Shown in pieces: positions 26,801 through 39,600 of a DNA stretch of 64,000 nucleotides. The stretch lies in NCBI GenBank assembly GCA_963978905.1, contig OZ022258.1, positions 33,975,282 through 34,039,281 of the forward strand. Reading direction: 5' to 3'. Under the pieces are notes generated by a model. That model searched no databases. It was not told the DNA's origin and worked only from the letters and a program-made list of their open reading frames with translations. The translations under genes were made by a program, and so were the position numbers. This DNA comes from Trichostrongylus colubriformis. Its lineage: Eukaryota > Nematoda > Chromadorea > Rhabditida > Trichostrongylidae. Within the stretch, counting starts at the first letter, position 1. Each line of letters opens with the position of its first letter.

Positions 26801-27151
26801 TGATCTTACCTACTGCTCATTTGATTGAGTAAAATCTCAAGCATATTTGTATGGGATCACGTGACATTCACATGCTCGTAGCTTTACTAAACTGCTCAGG
26901 ATCACGTAAATCTGGGATGTGTGGCGATTACAAGAGTCGTAAAATAGGAAATATGAGTCAGCGAATTGGCTGAATTTAGATGGAGGGCTTCAAGGGCACC
27001 TTCACTTCAAAATGTGTTTGCTCGAAATCCTAGGGTCCGCTATTAACAAGCATCCCCTCAAATCCTCTGCAAAGGTATATGATTTAGTGAATATTATTAA
27101 AATTGACCTTGCAACCCAACATTCTAGGTTTTAGGCCTATTCATCAGTACT
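23801..27151. other. no recognisable gene; repeat fragments
   Basis: Holds an inverted copy of the 1.5-kb dispersed repeat at 24178-24298, a second copy of the CTCATCTTGCGAAGAATTCA block near 24594, and a MITE fragment near 26028-26150. Remaining ORFs (for example 26518-26778) show no family motif. Confidence 0.4.
26028..26150. mobile_element. MITE fragment, family of 54626-55030
   Basis: TTTGAAGGAATCTTCCACG, then TTTTTGGTTACTCATGTTTCGATGTTGTA, GCATGCAAAGT and TCACGCG follow the arm of the element at 54626 with many substitutions. Only one arm is visible. Confidence 0.55.
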
Positions 27152-27343
27152 TTAGTCCGGAACCAGCACCCGGCATGTTTTCCCATCTTCGGCCCTCAGT
27201 GATGCCACCTTTGTAGAGCTACAACATGATGCACTTTCGTTGAAACTTTGTATTTGGTAGCGTGCCAACAAGTACGTCCTAAGGAGGAAATAAATTGCAC
27301 AAATATCAAGGAACAAAACTACAACTAATAAGGATTTTTCCAT
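27152..27343 (-). CDS. possible small secreted peptide or exon
   Basis: A 63-codon minus-strand ORF begins with a signal-peptide-like stretch (MEKSLLVVVLFLDICAIYFL). It lies about 140 bp beyond the receptor stop codon on the same strand. TTTATTTCCTCCTTAG inside it also looks like a splice acceptor, so it could be an exon of something else or chance. No family recognised. Confidence 0.2.
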   Translation of the reverse strand: MEKSLLVVVLFLDICAIYFLLRTYLLARYQIQSFNESASCCSSTKVASLRAEDGKTCRVLVPD

Positions 27344-27486
27344 ATATCAACGCTTTATGCCTTGACCTCATATTATCGAATGTACAGAAAGTTTTCCCAC
27401 CTCCGAATAACATACGAAACACATCTCGTGAGAACAATCGTATAAAATCAAAAGAAATATGGATTCATTGAATAACATGGCAAAAT

Positions 27487-27687
27487 CTATAACAGACGTG
27501 AGTGACTCCCAAGAAGGTTTGCCTGTCCGAGAGGCTTATTTGGCACAGTGATGTTCATTGGTTCGGAGTAATCATATAGCGATGGAGCTTCTAATATGAT
27601 AAACATTGTACCCACATTGAGCACTGAGAATATAAGCAGGAAAAGGCGATCCAATACCATTGCGACAAATGTCCAATCATCAGAAAT
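27487..27687 (-). CDS. nAChR exon 12: M4, C-terminus and stop
   Basis: Acceptor GCGGTTCAG. Encodes [20 protein letters not shown]...ILEAPSLYD and a 30-residue tail ending at TAG (27489-27487). [11 protein letters not shown] is the M4 signature. The tail carries an NIT sequon (N511) on the predicted extracellular side. Confidence 0.93.
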   Translation of the reverse strand: MSDDWTFVAMVLDRLFLLIFSVLNVGTMFIILEAPSLYDYSEPMNITVPNKPLGQANLLGSHSRLL

Positions 27688-30600
27688 CTGAACCGCATAT
27701 AGACTTATGCTGCATATAATAAAAGTCGATTTCAGTTAAATGGTAGCAAGCTGTAAGTGGTGTCCGTACCGACTAGAAGGTGACAAGTTACACGAAACTT
27801 AAAGTTCCGCCCCGACGCTTGCATGACTTAGCCCTAAAAGTAAATGTGAAGGCACACCCGCAGACATTTTGTGCTGCAGTGCACCAGCCACATAATTGAT
27901 AACTGAGCCACCTTTCGTCGCATGGTATATTCTTTTATGTGCGTTTCTAATTATTTCGTTAGGGAGTCAGCACAAAAAGGTGTCAATTTTCCGTAAATAT
28001 CTGTAAATGAAAGTGCAAAAATGAATTTAGTCGGTATTGTTAATGGTGAAGAAAATTCCTCATCAGTCAAGTTATTAGGGTGTCTATAAAGTTCGTTGGC
28101 CATTTGTAAACAGCGTCGCGTTAGGCAACGCGTTGTGATTTTGCATAATGATTTAGCAATACTGAAAGTACTCGTGATGGGCTATCTTCTGAGCTAGCTA
28201 GCTCTCAATTTCCTTTCCTGCTTTTCCGAAAATAAAGCAGTGGAGATGAGTGATAGTCACCACCACCGTCGATGCTTGCAGGACCACTACAGCCTGGGCA
28301 TCTCCAGGCATCAGCCATGACCAGGATGCGTCATCAGTTTGGTGATAACATCCCTTCTAAGAACTGGATGTCAAAATGGTGGACTCGCTTCACCAATGGA
28401 AACTATGGCATCGAAGATATGCCGAGGTTCCGGTTCTCTCGCCATGGCGTCGTCCACTACAGCATCACCCAAAAACGCCACAGTGACGGCAGAGACCCTC
28501 TCCAAAAAATTGCAGGAAGTCAAGGTGAAAGCTGCCGCCTTTTCTCAGAAAATTGCAAATCCGTGGTTGCTCTGGGACAACGCGCGCCCCCACAAAGCGA
28601 AAGATACTCAGGCCGTCCTGGACAGGCTGGGCATCAAGACGGTCACGCATCCACCGTATAGCCCGGACATCAATCCATGCGACTACCACATCTTCCGGTC
28701 CATGCAAAATTCTTGGACAGAAAACAGCTGAAGAATGAGCGCGACCTCGAGGACGTGATCAAGGACTGGGCCGAGTCGCGGCCGGCTGGCTTTTGTGAGG
28801 ATGGAGTTGCCTCTCCACTCGATCGTTGGCGAAAGGTGGTGTGCATGGAGATTATATCATGGACCGGTAAGTTCAACTTGGTGAGTTATCTTGACAAGCT
28901 CTGAAAAAACGAATGGCCAACGAACTTTATGGACACCCCAATACCTCAGGATGATAGTGACTTCACGATGTCCTTAGAAACAAAAAATTCTACGCCGTCA
29001 CCGCCGCTGCCCGCGTTATATTGCCGTGTCGGCATCGGTGCACAAACTATGAATGCAGCCTCACCTAATTCGTCTGAATACTTACTAAAAATTAGTACTA
29101 TTCCTATTAACTTGGAGGAACCACTAAGTCCGGCAAAATTGGACGATTTACTAACCTCACTTTCCCGTTCGTTGTGCTGGAAATGTTCGGCGATGAAACG
29201 TACTTGTTGCAGTAAATTCACAAATATAATATCATCCACACGTTTTTTCGACCTCTTGGGTTTTCGAAATGCAACCTTCGGAGCAAAATTGTTAGGCAGA
29301 TCAAACGGCTTACTAATCTGAACGAGGTATATTGATAGAGCATCGTGACTGCCACTCTTCTAAGGCACCAAGAGGGACATTGTATTCGATCCTTGAGTGA
29401 TGTGGATATGCTAACAGCGCCGCAGTGCAGGAAGAATGCAATGGGGGTGACAAAATCTGAGATATATAGCTCCTTCCCCAGCATTCACCATTGAACAGCT
29501 TTTAGCGTCCTCTGCATCAGTGCAAGAGTTGAGGCAACGTCAAGGCCAAATCGCAGGTCTTAAGACAGCTACAGTGCATACAGTGTTGAAGAAAATAGCC
29601 ATTCCAGTACGGCCACCTCCCGAGGGTTCAAATACGGCCCCTCCTTTTAGCATCTACCTAGCCTCAGTATCATCAATTATTTCTGGTTGTCTAGAGTTCT
29701 CCTTCTCCCGCGGCCTTAATCTCTCGCTGTTGCAGGGTCAGAAAGGCATCCACTGTTGTGGCAATATCTACGAGGTCCTTTTTGATGAAATCGAACAACC
29801 GCTCGTATAGCTTCGTGTATGCGCTGTCAACTTGATCCCTCGGTAGTTAGAGAACTCCATTGCATTTCCTCCGTGCCTGAGGATGGGAACAACTGGACCT
29901 CCAGGCATCCGGAATGTTGTCTTGCGCGGACTCGGTGTTGTGGAATCGAGTGAGTCACCATACGCCATACTCCACGGGGGCTTTCCATGCCTCTACCGGT
30001 ACCCCATCTGAACCAGCCGCCTTCCCTGCCTTCATCTTCCCCAATATTTGACTTACTCCTTCATCTGCCCAGGATAAGAGGAGACAAGCCGTTGCTCTTT
30101 TTGTGGTCTTTCCTTGCGTGGAAATTCCTCATTTAATAGCTCTTTGGAGTACTCCCGCCACTTCCTTTTGATTTCTGTTGGCTTCCTCAGGATGGCACCT
30201 TCGCTGTTCTTGACGGCTTTCACCATTCTCTTGTCTTGGGTGGCCCGATGACGGGCTTTGAGAGCCGAAAGACGATCTCTAAGCTATTGTTTATGCGCTC
30301 TGAACAGCATTCATCCTTATGAAGACATACTGGCAGCTTGTATAGTGTAGACGATATTACGATATCCATCGAGTAAGGTCTTTGTGCTTTGTAGAAGGCA
30401 CATTCCTAGAGCGCCTTCATACTCTGTGGCACTGTTGGCGGCAAGGCGTGTCTGCGTTCACAAGGGCAGGGTGGATTGCCATTGCCACTCACTGCCGATC
30501 TCGCTGTAGCCACACAAGATACGGAGCGAATACGTTGTGAGGAATTTATCGAATTGTATTGCAAAAAAATTGTTAAATATGTGGATCCTTATTATCCGCA

Positions 30601-33600
30601 GAAAAAACTCTACTTTGACGGATCAATAATTCCCCAACACAGACGCTCAAAAGATCGCATAACGGGCACGTTCCCTTGACCATAAGGTCATGCCGCTAAC
30701 TTGCATAGACATCTTTTGCAAGTTCGCCCAGATAAAACTTCTTGAAGTGGTTCCACTTAGTCCTCAGAGTAGATTCCTAAAAATAGTCAGAAACTAGCGA
30801 TGCGCGTAGTTCCCACCGTTACAGTTCCTAAGCAAGGGTGAGAATTTTGGAAAACATGTGAAATGTTCTGAAGCTTTTTGGCTTTTCATTACTCAAGAAT
30901 CGCTTTTTTATACGTGACCATAATCAATATCTCTCACCTTGGAGTCTCTTCGGTAGGCATACCCGACCAATGACTTAGGATCAACCAGACATGATGGAGG
31001 TTTTTGTGGATCCACTTTATTTGTTCGAGACATGAAGAGAACCCTTAAATCGGTGAATCATTGCAAGTACGCTCCACTTTCATTATAATCTAAACTCCTA
31101 CATTTGCTGCTACGGGTGTTCCCTTAACTCAGAAGATCTCAGGCGGCGTGCGATACGATGCGTACGAGCTAGAGGTGCCACATACAGTTGGTACTCAAAG
31201 CGATCATTTTATATTGGGCATAGGACACGGTAATCAATTAGGGTTGCAACTGGATATGGCGTCAATACCTGGCATGTATTAGCTCGCAAGCCGCCAGTCG
31301 CGGTGCGAAGTCCTTACGTAGAGGCAAATACCCTGGCGCTGCGCCAAAATCTGTGTTACCGGTGCAAGAGCATCTACTATCCTATGGTAAAGATCGCTTA
31401 AAAGCACAGGGGAGGGTGAGGAGAAAGAGAGAACTGGGAATAGATGTTCTTCGGAAACAAACCCTCCTCGCATAGAAAAAGCGTCGCCTGGTCCCGCCAT
31501 CATCCTGCATTACGGCGCATCGTTCTGCAGTTTATCAACCGGGTGAGTTGATGGCGAGGGAGGGTCAACGTTCGCGGCCAACTGATTTGTCCTCTCCGCT
31601 CGTCTGTTGTCTACTCCGACTAGTGACGCAAAGGGTCGCAAGGGCTCTCGGTTTTTCGCTTTTATTTCGTTTTTCTCTACTGTTGTGTAACACGGTTGTT
31701 CTAACGAACTACTGGGTAAGTGATCATTACTTTCAAAATGGTTGAAAGCATATTGCTATCAAAAAAGTGGAGTGCAACGTTCGCAAGAAACAGGTGCTAC
31801 TTGTTTGTGAAAGCAACGTAGGGACTTTCCGCCATGATCTTTTTAAAGGTTGTGGTGTGTGACATTAGAAGAGGAGATTAACGTGGCCGCGTTCAGCGAA
31901 CAACACGATAGTGCGAGATAGGGGCTACTTAATAGTTGAGTCCCGATGCAATTACACCTAGAATAAGCCGCAGTTCACTGTCATCAGTTTAGGACCAATC
32001 CAATACAGCGGGCAAAGCTCGCCCATCGTGCCGCACACCGGAGGTCGCAACGCGAATTTTCTGTCTTAGTGGAACACACCCTCCAAGCCTATTGGCGGTA
32101 AATTTTATCGCCTACTATTATAGTTTTTTGGTATGTAAGAAAAAATTTACATTTCGTCTCGGTATTATTTACTTAATGAGTAGGAATAGCCGAGTGCTTG
32201 AAAAATGCTCAAGAGGAAGCTCACGTTTCAAAACCACTGGGGTCGATCCCCGCTGAGGCACAAAACCATGCCTTGCAGGAAATCGCAAAAAATTGTAACG
32301 TTACCAGCGTCGGGCCCAGGTGACAGGCCGGCCGATGGAGAACCCTAGTCACAATAGAGTCCCAAAAAGAATCAGTGATAAGGCTATACGTCACACGGGA
32401 GTGGCGCGCAGGACCCACGCCCGAGTTTTGTGGTCAGTATGTGTTAGGTATCTACTAATCATTGAGATCATTACTCGCTGATCTGACGTTCGCGCCCAAA
32501 CCAGGGTATATAAACCCAATAGTTTATCACTTATCAGAGTTCATCAGTTCGATTATCAGTTCTCCTGTTATTCGGTTCAACTAATAAATCTCCTGATTAT
32601 TCGCTGCCTATCGACTGCCAAGAGCGGCCCACAAACGTAACAGTGGCGATCAGGATGGCGACAATGACGGACCAGCAGTTCCATCAGCTTCTGATGACGT
32701 TTACGGAGACTCTCAGAGGGATCGCTCAGCAGCAGTCGCAGCAATCGACTCCACACGCCACCGAACCGATAAGAGCCTTCGACGTGCTCGCGGGACGTAT
32801 CGCGGAGTTTGTTCATGACCCCGACGCCGATCTCACGTTCGAAGCATGGTATCAACGGCATCAAGACATCTTCACGGAGGACGCCCAGATGCTCGACAAG
32901 TCAACTCGAGTGCGACTCCTCCTTCACAAGTTGGATGCTACATCTTACGGCAAGTACTCCAACTGCATTCTACCCAATACGCAACGAGATGTCAACTTCG
33001 AGGAAGCCGTCTCCACGCTCATGCACCTGTTCGGACCACAGCAGTCGTTATTTAGCCGCCGCTACGCCTGCATGAAGTTAACCAAGGATCCGAACGACAA
33101 CTTCGTCACCTACGCTGGACGTGTCAACCGCGAATGTGCGAAATTCAAGCTAGCTGAGTGCGACGAAGATCAATTCAAGTGCCTAATCTTCGTTAGCGGT
33201 CTACAATCCAGCGACGAGGCCTTCATTCGACTGAAACTACTGGACAAAATCAGGCCGATCCAAAGTGCACCGTTCAGTCACTCACGGAGGTGCAAGCGAG
33301 TGATTAACTTGAAGCAGGACACAAAAATGGTCGAGGATGGAACACCTAGCGTGCATGCAGTCAAGCAATCGCCTATCGGACGCAAACAGCAGCCGATTCA
33401 AGCAACTAAAGTGCCTCATTCAGCCCACAGCGGAAGCGAAACTCGATCCAGACACTTGCTGAAGCCGCCTCCAACTTCCTGTTTTGTGCGGAGCGATGCA
33501 TTTCGTCCGATTCTGCTCGTATCGACGACACAAATGCTCCGACTGTCACAGAGTAGGTCACAAGGAAGGATTCTGTGATTCCATACGACAACGACATCGC

Positions 33601-36600
33601 TCGACGCTCCTCAGTCGTTATTCTACGAGGCCAACCACACGATCTGATGCCGTATTCACTGTGTCAAGTGTACATGGCAGCTACCGAAGATTCGCTACAA
33701 TCATGGTGGACAGAAATCCCATACATTTTCAAGTGGACAGCGCACCGGACATCACAATGATCAACGAATCGACCTGGAAACTTATGGGCAAGCCGAAGCT
33801 ACAGCCTCCATCCCTCATAGCGCCTCAGGAGATCGAATCCAGTTTATAGGTCAACGAAATTGCACTTACAGCTTCAATTCAAGGTCTGCTCAAGGAACAT
33901 TTTACGTCGGCCGTACTCAGCCAAATCTACTCGGTGCGGAATGGATTTCCAAGATGGGACTCTACAGCATCATGGATTCACTTCCAAGTGAAGAGCCTGC
34001 ACAATCGGCCGCAATCAAGGTCAGCAGCAGTTGTTCAAGCACCGAACGGATCGCGAAGAAACTACAAGAGACTCACCCAGGAGTCTTTAACAGCGACCTC
34101 GGCTGTACAAATTTTCAAAAGCCTTTTCGCCTCAAGAAGGATGCGAAGCCAGTTTTCCGCCCGAAACGACCGGGGCCGTATGTCGCTCTTCCAGCAGTGG
34201 AAAAGGAGTTGGAACGACTCGAAGCAAACGGAGTGATTTCAAAGGTCAATTATTCGGAATGGGCTGCCCCAATACTTATTGTGCGGAAGACGAATGGATC
34301 ACTGAGGATCTGCGCCGACTTTTCAACGGGACTAAATGATGCCCTGGACTTGCATCAGTATCCCCTACCTCTGCCCGAGGATATCTTCGCGACACTTACC
34401 GGCGGACAATACTTTTCTCATATCGACTTTGCTGACGCCTATCTTCAGGTCGAAATGGATCAGCACTCGAAGCAGTTGTTAACGATAAACACCCACCGAG
34501 GACTATATCAATACAACAGGCTACCCTTCGGCGTCAGATCGGCTCCAGCTATTTTCCAGCAAATTATGGATACGACTTTAGCCGGCCTGAGAGGAGTTGT
34601 AGCCTACCTGGATGACGTCATCGTTGTGGGACGCACAGAAGAGGAGCACAGGAAAAACCTCCACGCCGCCTTCAAAAGAATCGCTGAAAGTGGACTCAAG
34701 GTACGCATGGGAAAGTGCCGCTTTGCAACTTCTTCTATCCACTACCTTGGATACATTATCGACAAGCACGGGCGACGCCCCGATCCGAAGAAAATTGTAG
34801 CGATCACCAAGATGCCGCCTCCAAAGAACATCTCACAGCTTCGTTCTTTTCTCGGACTTCTGGGCTACTACGGCAGTTTCGTCAAAGAAATGTGAAACCT
34901 GCGTGCCCCTCTCGACGCTCTTTTAGTGAAGAATGCGAAATTCAAGTGGACCAAGGAATGCAACGACACTTTCAACCGAGCGAAAGCCATACTTTCTTCA
35001 GATCTTCTGCTTGCGCATTATGATCCAAGCCAGGAAATCGTGGTAGCCGCTGACGCATCAAACTACGGATTGGGCGCAGTGATCTCACAGAGTTACAAAG
35101 ACGGATCGGAGAAGGCTGTCGTACACGCCTCTCGCTAACTGCTACCAGCTGAGAAGAACTACAGCCAAGTCGAGAAAGAAGGACTTGCGCTCATATTCGC
35201 CGTTCAAAAATTCCACAAGATGCTTCATGGACGCAAATTCACGCTCTTAACGACCATAAGCCCCTGCTCGCTATATTTGGCTCAAAAAAGGGAATCCCGG
35301 TCTACACCGCGAACAGATTAGAGAGATGGGCAACGACACTTCTGGCGTACGACTTCAGTATACAGTACCGGACGACAGAAAGCTTCGGTCAAGCAGACGC
35401 ACTCTCACGCCTTATTGCAACTTACTCTGCTCCGTAAGAAGAACGAGTCATCGGCGCCATTTCTGTGGATGAAGAAATCGAACACACATTTGTCAATGCA
35501 GTTCAAGCACTACCCGTCGCTGCGGATGAGGTCAAGAAATGGACAGCCAGGATCGCCTCCTCCAGCAAGTCAACAGCTACATAAGAGGAGCATGGCCGAC
35601 AAAAATAACAAACCCGGACTTAACTTGCTTCTACAATCGTCGAAACGCGCTCTCAACGCTCAATGGATGTCTCCTGTTGACCGATCGAGTAGTCATCCCA
35701 GGACAACTGCAATCACGCGTTCTTCGACAGTTACACAACGGCCATCCTGGAATGGTACGCATGAAGGCCTTAGCGCGCAGCTATGCCTACTGGCCAAGAA
35801 TCGACCAGGACATTGAAAACGCAGTTCGGCGGTGCGTCAGATGTTCGACAGTCGCTAAGCTTTCAAGCAAGGCCACTCTCGCATCTTGGCCTCAACCTAA
35901 CGAGCCATGGACGCGGATCCACGTGGACTATGCCGGTCCATACGAAGGAACTTACTTTTTAGTAGTGGTCGACGCCTTTTCGAAATGACCGGAGATTTTC
36001 AAAACTGGCAGCACCACAACGGACGCCACAATCGCGCTTCTACGGGAAACTTTCGCAAGATATGGGATTCCGAAGACACTTGTCTCTGACAATGGCACAC
36101 AATTCACCTCGGAGGAATCCAGAAGATTCTGCGCGAATCACGGAATTCAACACGTCTTCTCCCCACCATATCATCCACAATCAAATGGACAGGCGGAAAG
36201 ATTTGTTGACACGTTCAAGAGAGCTCTGTCGAAACTGAAAGGAGAAGGAACACTATCAGAAAATTTGCAGACCTTCCTCCTAACGTGTCGCTCAACTCCA
36301 AATCCGACAATCGAGGGAAACAAATCTCCAGCAGAACTCTTCATCGGACGAAAACTGCGGACAGTTCTGGCTCTACTCAAGCCGACGCACAGCAGACGCC
36401 AAGGCACAATCAATTGATGGAATCACAGTACAATAAACATCATGGCGCCTGGAATCGCATTTTCAGCCCAGGAGATCTGGTACTGGCCCGTCAGTACCAT
36501 GGAAATCGGGAGGAGTGGAGCAATGGAAAAGTACTCAGACGACTTGGAAAAGTACTCTACAGAGTCCTCGTCGGCAACAAAGTTCTGGTTCGACATGCCA

Positions 36601-39600
36601 ACCAGCTCCGACTGCGCTACTATGATGATGATTCTTCGCAACGCCAAGATATTGCCACACTTTTCAAGATGTTCAACCTGCCACGGCAACCGACGGCTTC
36701 ATTCAGTCAACTAGCTTGTCACCAGAGCCAGTACAGCGCGCCGAGGAAGCAGTATCAATGGACAACATTCCGGCTACCAGCCTCGACGATCGATGCGAAC
36801 ACGACGACCGACAACCCGTCTCCGGATGGACCCACACCAGAAGACCTATCTTCGATCGTGATATAGAGTGATCAATATTGTGTGCGATTTCTCCTAAAAA
36901 GGGGAGGTGTTAAGTATCTACTAATCATTGAGATCATTACTAGCTGATCTGACGTTCGCGCCCAAACCGTGGTATATAAACCCAATAGTTTATCACTTAT
37001 CAGATTTCATCAGTTCGATCATCAGTTCTCCTGTTATTCGGTTCGACTAATAAATCTTCTGATTATTCGCTGCCTATCGACTGCCACGAGCGGCCCACAA
37101 ACGTAACAGTATGCGAGGGCTACCGAGGGGTGTACGACCTCGGCCAATGAAGTTAGTTCGAATAGGGACTCTTAATGTGGGGTCGCTGACCGGCAAGTCC
37201 CGGGAAGTGGCTGACCTGATGAAATGCAGGAGCATCGAAATCCTATGCCTTTAGCAACCTGGAAAGGGGCTAAGACAAGGGAGATCGGTGACGGTGTCAA
37301 ACTCTTCTATAATGTAGAGGACAGCAAACGATGGCGTAGCTATAGCCGTAGCAGAGTCCCTCAAAGACTGTGTCTCTGCGGTGGAAAGGATGAGGGACCG
37401 AATCATGGCTGTAAGGAAAGACACAAATGAGGGATACTGGACCATCATGACAGTGTACGCACCGCAAGCTGGCTGCCCCGAAGATGAAAAAGACCAGTTC
37501 CAGCTGAGCCTCGATGAAGCCATCAAGACAGCCCCGAAAAATGACTATCTCACCGTAGCGCGCGACCTGAACGGCCATGTCGGCATGACCGGAAAGGGCT
37601 AGAGGAAGTGCACGGGGGCAGAGGCTTCGGGGCAAGGAATGCTGAAGGAGAGAGGGTTCTTGACCTGGTGCAGCCTACTACCTGGCTGTCCGTAGTACGT
37701 TCTTCGCAAAAAGGGAGACTCAAAAGGTAGCCTAAAGCAGTGGAGGAAGTCTAACGGGAATAGGTCATGTACTGATAAAGAGACGGTTCCTCAAAAGTGT
37801 GAAGGACATCAAAGTGCTACCTGGTGAGGCATTGACCACCCAACACAGACCTCTCCTAGCGGACATTTCCAAAGAGCTTCTAAAGAAAACCAAGGTCAGA
37901 ACTGAGCGTAGGATACGGTGGTGGAAGCTACACAGGGTAGAGAAGAATGAAGTGGGATCCCTAGTAGTGGAGCAGAATCCTGCCCCACTCAGGAATCCCC
38001 ACCGAAGCGGTGAAGATAGTGTTCCGGTGCAGTAGTAATTCGGTATCCTTCTATTATATAAACCAGTAACTTTGTGCGTCTGTTTGTCGGTATGTCGGTC
38101 GGTATGTAAGTATGTTTGTATGTTTGTATGTAAGTATGTGGGTATGTAAGTATGTCTGTCCGTCCGCAAATGAATGATTGTGATAAGGGAATGATAGAGC
38201 AAAGCAACCGCTTTAGCTAGGGAGAAACCGATGGGTGTTGGAGTATCACTGCAAGGCTATGATATCATTGTGATAGCACCTACTACTTATATAAACACCT
38301 ATTTCGTACCCTCGCCGTCATTCTGCGGTGTGCTGACGTCGCAGTAGGTGTCGGCACACCGGAATGGCATGCAGGTAAGTTTAGTTGTAGGAGCATTGAT
38401 CCCGGAGCGCTCATACTCACGGTGTTATGCGGGCTGGGACGGAGACATTAACGGAGGGGGAGGACATTGGGACCCGCATTGATAACGGCTGATAACATTC
38501 GATAAGGAGTGAAAAGGCTAGAGTCTTCGAATCCGTTTTGCTTTTCGCATTGATGCTGGAGTGTTCACACTCACAGGTGTTGTGCGGGCTGGGACGGAGA
38601 CATTAATGGTGGGTGACCCGCATTGATAACGCTTGATAAGATTCGATAAGAAGCGTAAAAAGGCTAGAGTCGTCGAATCCGTTTCGCTTTTCGCATTGAT
38701 CCTGGAGCGTTCATACTCACAGGTGTTGTACAGGCTGGGACGGAGACATTGGTCGAGAGTGATCCTGCTCGATAACGGTTGATAAGATTCGTTAAGGATC
38801 TTCAAAAGGCCAATGTCGCGTAATCCGTTTCCTTTCTCAACAGAAAGTTGAGTGTCCAAACTCATAGCTGTTGGAATTAATCCGAAGCGGGACCTCAATG
38901 GTGACGGATTGAATATAATAACTGCTTAGCGCTGTAAGAGCCGTTAGGAAGTGGATTGGGTAAAGTTCAGTGCATCGCTGACTACTACTCCACAATAGCT
39001 ACGATGAAAGCGTCTGATGAAGAGTGCCATTGGGTGAACATATTTGATTATGTTCCGATATCAGTTGCCGATGTATCGACCGCTAAATAATTTAGCATCC
39101 AAGTAATGGTGCGTGCTGTTGATACTGATTTCTACACTTCATCAGGATACCATCTACATATCCCTTTATTATAAAAACCATATACTTTGTATGTCGGTCT
39201 GTATGCCTGTCAGTCCGCAAGCGAGTGATTGTGTCTAGAGGATGATAGAGCAAAACAACTGCTCTAGGTCGGAAGGAACCGATGGGTAATGGAGTATTGT
39301 TATAAGGCCATGTTATCGTACACTTATTTTATACCCTCACCTCATTCCTAAATAAACCGATCACAAAATAGGGAAATGTGTAAAACAAAACGATTGCAAT
39401 CTTTTTCACAAGCCATGAGTGGCTCAGACAGCTATCATGAAGTACTTGGAGGGCCGGAGCGGATGGTGCACCTAACAAAACATTCTCTGTTTTATGTGAC
39501 TAATGGGTGCACCAATGGATATGGGCGACAGTAGTTATTACTCTGCTCCACTGCCCGCTCTTTGAGGTTGCAGCACCGGCTCTGCCTAAACCACATGGGT

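Larger units (their letters stand above)
32442..37108 (+). mobile_element. Ty3/Gypsy LTR retrotransposon, 4.67 kb, degenerate
   Basis: Two 201-bp LTRs (TGTTA...AACA), a 5-bp GTATG target duplication on both sides (32437-32441, 37109-37113), a TGG primer-binding start one base after the 5' LTR, and a polypurine tract before the 3' LTR. Gene order is gag, protease, RT, RNase H, integrase, typical of Ty3/Gypsy. RT motifs look Mag-like. The LTRs differ at about 9 positions (near 95.5% identity by eye count). There is no envelope frame. Confidence 0.95.
38040..39125. repeat. composite dispersed repeat, copy 2
   Basis: Same order as 22084-23030: a TATATAAACC..TTTGTG head, a GTATGT-rich stretch, GATAGAGCAAAGCAACCGCTT, three ~150-bp units (38396-38835), and an end block with TTGCCGATGTATCGACCGCT. 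Confidence 0.7.

Noticed and set aside
32442..37108. Endogenous retrovirus
   Set aside because: No envelope-like frame lies between integrase and the 3' LTR. Structure and size fit a plain Ty3/Gypsy retrotransposon.
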